A stretch of DNA of 64,000 nucleotides from Streblospio benedicti (lineage: Eukaryota > Annelida > Polychaeta > Spionida > Spionidae), in the NCBI GenBank assembly GCA_019095985.1, contig CM032668.1, forward strand, positions 16,668,671 through 16,732,670. The letters run 5' to 3'. The notes under the pieces were generated by a model. That model saw nothing but the letters and a program-made list of their open reading frames with translations, did not search any database and had not been told where the DNA came from. The position numbers and the translations under genes are program-made. Positions 53,391 to 64,000 of the stretch are shown here, one piece after another (position 1 is the stretch's first letter; every line of letters begins with the position of its first letter).

Positions 53391-53537
53391 GCGCACCAAT
53401 ATTGCACTGTTCGGCCATACACACAATCTGTGAATTTTACATATGGCGTGAACTCCCCATTGTAGAAGTCACTAAAGGTAAATTTCACATCATACGTAAA
53501 ATTCACAGATTGTGTATGGCTGAACAATGCGGTGCTC
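53391..53537. mobile_element. MITE with CACCAAT ends (copy 2)
   Basis: Inverted arms CATACACACAATCTGTGAAT and ATTCACAGATTGTGTATGGC around a short centre; same family as 51877-52015. It lies between PUS1 and DOCK1. Confidence 0.8.
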
Positions 53538-53586
53538 TATACATGTTTGTAAAACAAAAACAAAAGCGAGTGTACCAGAATAATTA

Positions 53587-53631
53587 TTTATTGATTTTGT
53601 ATTCAGAAACCATAAATATACACCATTTATT
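53587..53631 (-). terminator. PUS1 polyadenylation signals
   Basis: Two AATAAA hexamers on the minus strand (53626-53631 and 53587-53592). They imply a very short 3' UTR, under about 80 nt if either is used. Confidence 0.6.
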
Positions 53632-53638
53632 ATAACGA

Positions 53639-60128
<6,490 letters not shown>

Positions 60129-60283
60129 CGGCTATCATTACAATTTTCAACCCTAGCTGTAGAGGTAAAAAGAAGACTTGTAACAACAAATAAATGAATT
60201 TGCTAATAATATAACTGCTTCACTTGTAATGCAAACCACAGAATGAATCTAGTTCATGTATTAGCGATCATTCAAATCATGGA

Positions 60284-60759
60284 CTAAAACATGGGGCTCA
60301 TGAAAGTTTCTGAGATGTGTAAACCTACATCACTTGATTCAATGAAGAAAAATGCTTTGTCACCTAATAAAACACACTTCTCTACAGAACCTCTTAATAC
60401 CCCATAATCACACACCCAATTTCTCAATGTTGGGACCACTCCGCATATGAATTCTCCACAGGTGAGGACACCCAGTTGCATTTGTTTCGTGAAACAATTA
60501 TTAATCTTAAAAGTGAGTTGTGCTGCACTTAGTGTAGGCTTTGCTGTATCAGAATTGTTTTAGTAATGTTAAGGCAAATCGAGGTTAATGAGCCTGTAGT
60601 GTTTGTGGTCTCATAACCCCTCTGTTTACGTGCACCAGGATATATGTCCATGTATTCTACTAGGTACAAATCTGTGACTTTATCATCAAGCAAGCTCACT
60701 ATATATCTTGCAGAGGATTTTTGATCTGAAATATTTTGAGTTAATATTCTACACATCAT
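60284..60759 (-). pseudogene. unrecognised coding-like relic
   Basis: Two minus-strand frames of 76 and 65 codons in one stretch: one with ARYIVSLLDDKVTDLYLVEY, the other with FICGVVPTLRNWVCDYGVLR and VEKCVLLGDKAFFFI. The composition looks like protein, not random AT-rich sequence. No family recognised; possibly a transposon-derived fragment. Confidence 0.35.
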
Positions 60760-63005
60760 TAATTGTTAGTAAGAAAATACCACGAGGAGCTCGAGGCGTC
60801 GGCATTTTTCAAATCATAAATTGTTCAGAACGTATGACACCCCTCTTCCTATTCTGTTCTTGTGTATTGGTGCAATCAGTATACATTCAAAATTCACAAC
60901 ACCCCTATTAAAAATCATGACTTTAATTCGGATTCATAAATTATCTCCCATCCCGTCTAAAACGAGATCTACTTCTAGACTTTTGACCGACAGGACGCCT
61001 AACACAGACGTCAGCCCTGTAAGAGTTTAAGAGCTGATATCATTTGCTACTACGTAAATAATGAAGACATGGAAAAGCCCCTCTGTATTTGGCTCCAGGT
61101 TCGAAGTAAACATAAAAACCACCCGTATTTCTTGTAATATCGCTCTAATGCCACATGACATTCACGTTTTTGATAACTGATGCCTTTTTGGAGCATGATC
61201 AGAGCATTTCAAAATTAGCAATCTCTTATAGTTTGTGAATGGTACGCTTAAATTATATTAGAGATTGATACTATATTAAATAATAGTGAAATATTCAAAT
61301 CAAAATACACTTTACTTGAGTTAGGTGAACAATAATTTTCAATTTTCATTCAATATTTATAGTCTGTTTTAAAAGCATGATTAGTGTAGTGGAGACTGAA
61401 GAAAATTTTGCTGCACAGCCCAATACATGTATCATGTGATGATCTACCGCGCAGTCTAGTAGACAGCGTACTCACATATTTGAGATAATGATTATACGTA
61501 TGTGTATTGAAATGATCTTAGAATTTGCTGACAGTTTATGAAATTGATAAATATTTCGCAAACAATTTAAAAAAAATTCTAAGCCAGTAGAGTTCAAAGT
61601 ATCAATAAAGCAACAAAAAATTCTATCAATTGCACCAAACTTTATTTCTGGTAACAAAAGACATTTTAATATTACACATACATATCAAAATTTATGCAAT
61701 AAAACTTATCTCTTTAAATCATAAATTCTTAGTTTGACTTCTTGAATGTCTGTTATACATGTATATACAAAATGTGACTATATACACAAAATGAAGACAA
61801 ATCAAGTACATGGTAGGCAGTATACAATTCAATCAAATACATTATTTTCGACCCATGCCTTACTGTGACAAGCTTCTATAATGCAAAAATGACTGTAATT
61901 AAAACCTGTAAAATACAAAAACGGTTGTAGATTTCACAACAGCAATGCACATTAAATTGATGAAAGGCAAATGAATATATCGTATGATTCTATAAATTGG
62001 AAAAATATTCTGTCATACAAAATGTCTGTTTTTAAAATCACAAGTAGCAGACAAACTTTATACCAGTAATATAACAGTTTAATCATTTATAAAACTTGGA
62101 GCAATTTGTAACAAATATCATTTTCATGATGGGAAATTCTAACTTGCATAGACATATCCACAAAATCAACTTCACTCGAGTTAAGATAAATGGGTGAAAC
62201 TTATTCAATAATACACAACGCATTGAAGTATTATGTTATAAAAAACTGTAATATAGCTATTGAATCAGGAAAAAAAAATTAAACCAAAGTTTAACAATGG
62301 CTTAATTCTTTTACACACATTTAGTTTGATCAACTACATGTATATCTTTTTCAGAGAAGTAAAACATAAGACTAAATAAAGTGGAAAAAGGTATGAAAAT
62401 GTTTTTTTAAATAGAATTTTCGCATCATCAATGCTTTCTACAGTGCATGTTCACTTGAGAGAGCATCGATGACGCTAAAATTTGTGCTTTATAAAACAAA
62501 CGTTTTTGTTTATTTTTCCATTTTATTTGGACTTGTTTTATTTTAAGATGGTATGAGTAACAACAAGAACTCTTTGACACATGATTAACTAGCCTTCCAA
62601 TAAAGCATCTTGGCATTTATTTTATTGAACACAGCATATTCTAGGTAGCAGCTGTCCACAAAAATAAGCCTTTCCAACGCACATACTACAGTCAATTGAC
62701 ATTCTTCACAGCATTTATGTGAAGCCGTAAACATTCAGAGCATCACACTTGATAGTATCAAATCTATATGATCCTAACATTTGAAAATAATTATCTACTT
62801 GAACGCAATAATGAATTTTATTTCAGTGACACATTGCACTAAATGCCAAGATCTTGTTTCTTACAAGTTATTACTAACTACATGTGAACATCTTCAACTG
62901 TTGTATTTTCACAGATATTCAACTTTTCAAAAAGTTTTAGTGTGCAAGTTTTACTATGTAAATAACACATCCATACTAAAAATGCTTTTACATTAATCTT
63001 AGCTA

Positions 63006-63108
63006 CATCCCAACTTAAATATATAAAACTTACAAGTGACATTTATTTGTGCAAAAACATCCCAACTTACAATATATAAACTTACAAATGATGTTTATTT
63101 GTGTGAAA
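63006..63108. repeat. tandem duplication, about 52-bp unit x2
   Basis: ACATCCCAACTTAAATATAT...ACATTTATTTGTG is repeated with small changes at 63058-63108. Confidence 0.9.
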
Positions 63109-64000
63109 TATGCATATATGTGGCACAGAACTACATTGTACATGTACAGATTAAGTTTACAGAGTTTTAATTTTTCATCCTTCACCAAAAATCAGCATTC
63201 TCATGAATATCAAAATGTATAAATCTAATTCTTACAAAAAATATCTTCTGTTACACACATGAACATATTTTACACAAACAAATGTTGATCGTCAGTTTAT
63301 AATTCATTACTAACAGGGCAGCCAAATGATGGACAAAATATTTTTCTAGTGCAGTTTTCTGTAACCAATAAAATATAAATTACGTGCACTGAAAATAATG
63401 GACTGAATGCATTGTTTTTTAAGAGAGATTTTTCCTAAAACGTTGAAATTCCATGTAGGAAACTTTATTTTGTCGTTTCTCGTTATCCCAAGTCTCTGGC
63501 TACCCTGAATAAATGACTATCACAATTCTATTTTTTATGGCCTCTACATTTCTTTATCTCAATACAGTACAACCTCTCTGATCTAGACTCAATGGGAAAC
63601 GGCAGGGACATTCGAAGAATCGAATTATACAGATATTGCAAGGAGCCAGAAGGTGGGTGTGGGCTTGAATTCGAGAAACCACATATAAGATCACTACATC
63701 ACAATGGCTGATAAAGGAAGATTTTCATAAAAACTATTATACATTAATGTAATAATTATACTCACACATCTATTTGGCTTAGTCCTACATCGCAGATCAA
63801 TATTCATATAACAGTAATTACATTGAACTTAATTTAAAATCATTTATACAACCCTTAATTAATGAAAGACATGCTTTTTCTGTTAAATTATGGCTTAGAG
63901 CTTTTCCCAGGGAATCTAGGCAAAATGCTGGGTGCATTGTGTTGTCCAATCTTGTGGTTCAATATCGGCCAAAAGTCCAAGTCCATGTACGATCTGCCTA

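Larger units (their letters stand above)
52872..53638. promoter_or_regulatory. PUS1-DOCK1 intergenic interval, probable DOCK1 promoter region
   Basis: 767 bp between the PUS1 stop and the DOCK1 start codon. Any DOCK1 core promoter or 5' UTR exon should be here or overlap the PUS1 3' end. It is AT-rich with no obvious TATA box. A 147-bp inverted-repeat MITE occupies 53391-53537. Confidence 0.4.
60129..64000. other. 3.9 kb upstream of PUS1 without a recognised gene
   Basis: The first few hundred bases probably hold the PUS1 promoter and 5' UTR. 60284-60759 has coding-like minus-strand frames. 61640-63480 is AT-rich and repeat-poor and could be a 3' UTR of a gene to the right. 63566-63645 holds one pogo-like end (CAGTACAACCTCTCTGATC). 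Confidence 0.5.

Overview
The window is eukaryotic nuclear DNA: AT-rich, intron-rich and crowded with short DNA transposons, SINEs and one LINE. Protein-coding exons were found by reading both strands and comparing them with remembered vertebrate protein sequences. No database was searched. The organism looks like a marine invertebrate, most likely a deuterostome such as amphioxus (Branchiostoma). That placement is inferred from close similarity to vertebrate DOCK1 and PUS1 and from the repeat mixture; no diagnostic species marker was seen.

Two host genes fill the window, both on the minus strand and head to tail. From 60128 down to 53639 lies a complete 13-exon gene for the tRNA pseudouridine synthase PUS1 (475 residues), with the catalytic Asp in an ARTDKG motif. 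It has a basic N-terminus that could target mitochondria and a second in-frame Met. Only 767 bp after its stop codon, at 52871, begins a DOCK1-type (DOCK-A) Rac exchange factor. Forty-three coding exons, all phase-consistent, run from 52871 to 441. They encode the SH3 domain, the DHR-1 (C2) domain, the long helical middle and most of DHR-2 (1558 codons). The end of DHR-2 and the C-terminal tail lie beyond position 1. PUS1 modifies tRNA uridines. DOCK1 works with ELMO to activate Rac at the membrane. I see no functional link between them beyond position.

The rest is intron and intergenic sequence. A 5'-truncated, broken LINE (30880-33690) carries a zinc finger inside its reverse transcriptase and is split by a hAT-like element with an 8-bp target duplication. 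Many MITEs have terminal inverted repeats and readable target duplications, including three with 5-bp duplications. There are several long hairpin elements, tRNA-derived SINEs, minisatellites and microsatellites.

Two 100-N gaps (15154-15253 and 49091-49190) each sit inside a pair of near-identical direct copies. The larger pair repeats DOCK1 exons 2 and 3. Exons 2+3 total 184 nt, so including both pairs would break the frame; an allelic assembly artefact is likely.

The most unusual pattern is a set of splice-junction fragments beside intact DOCK1 exons: six copies of the exon 18 acceptor, three copies of its donor, and shards of exons 16 and 26, several next to pogo-like MITEs. Exon 18 also has a four-run G-quadruplex motif on its coding strand. 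From 60129 to 64000 no host gene was recognised.
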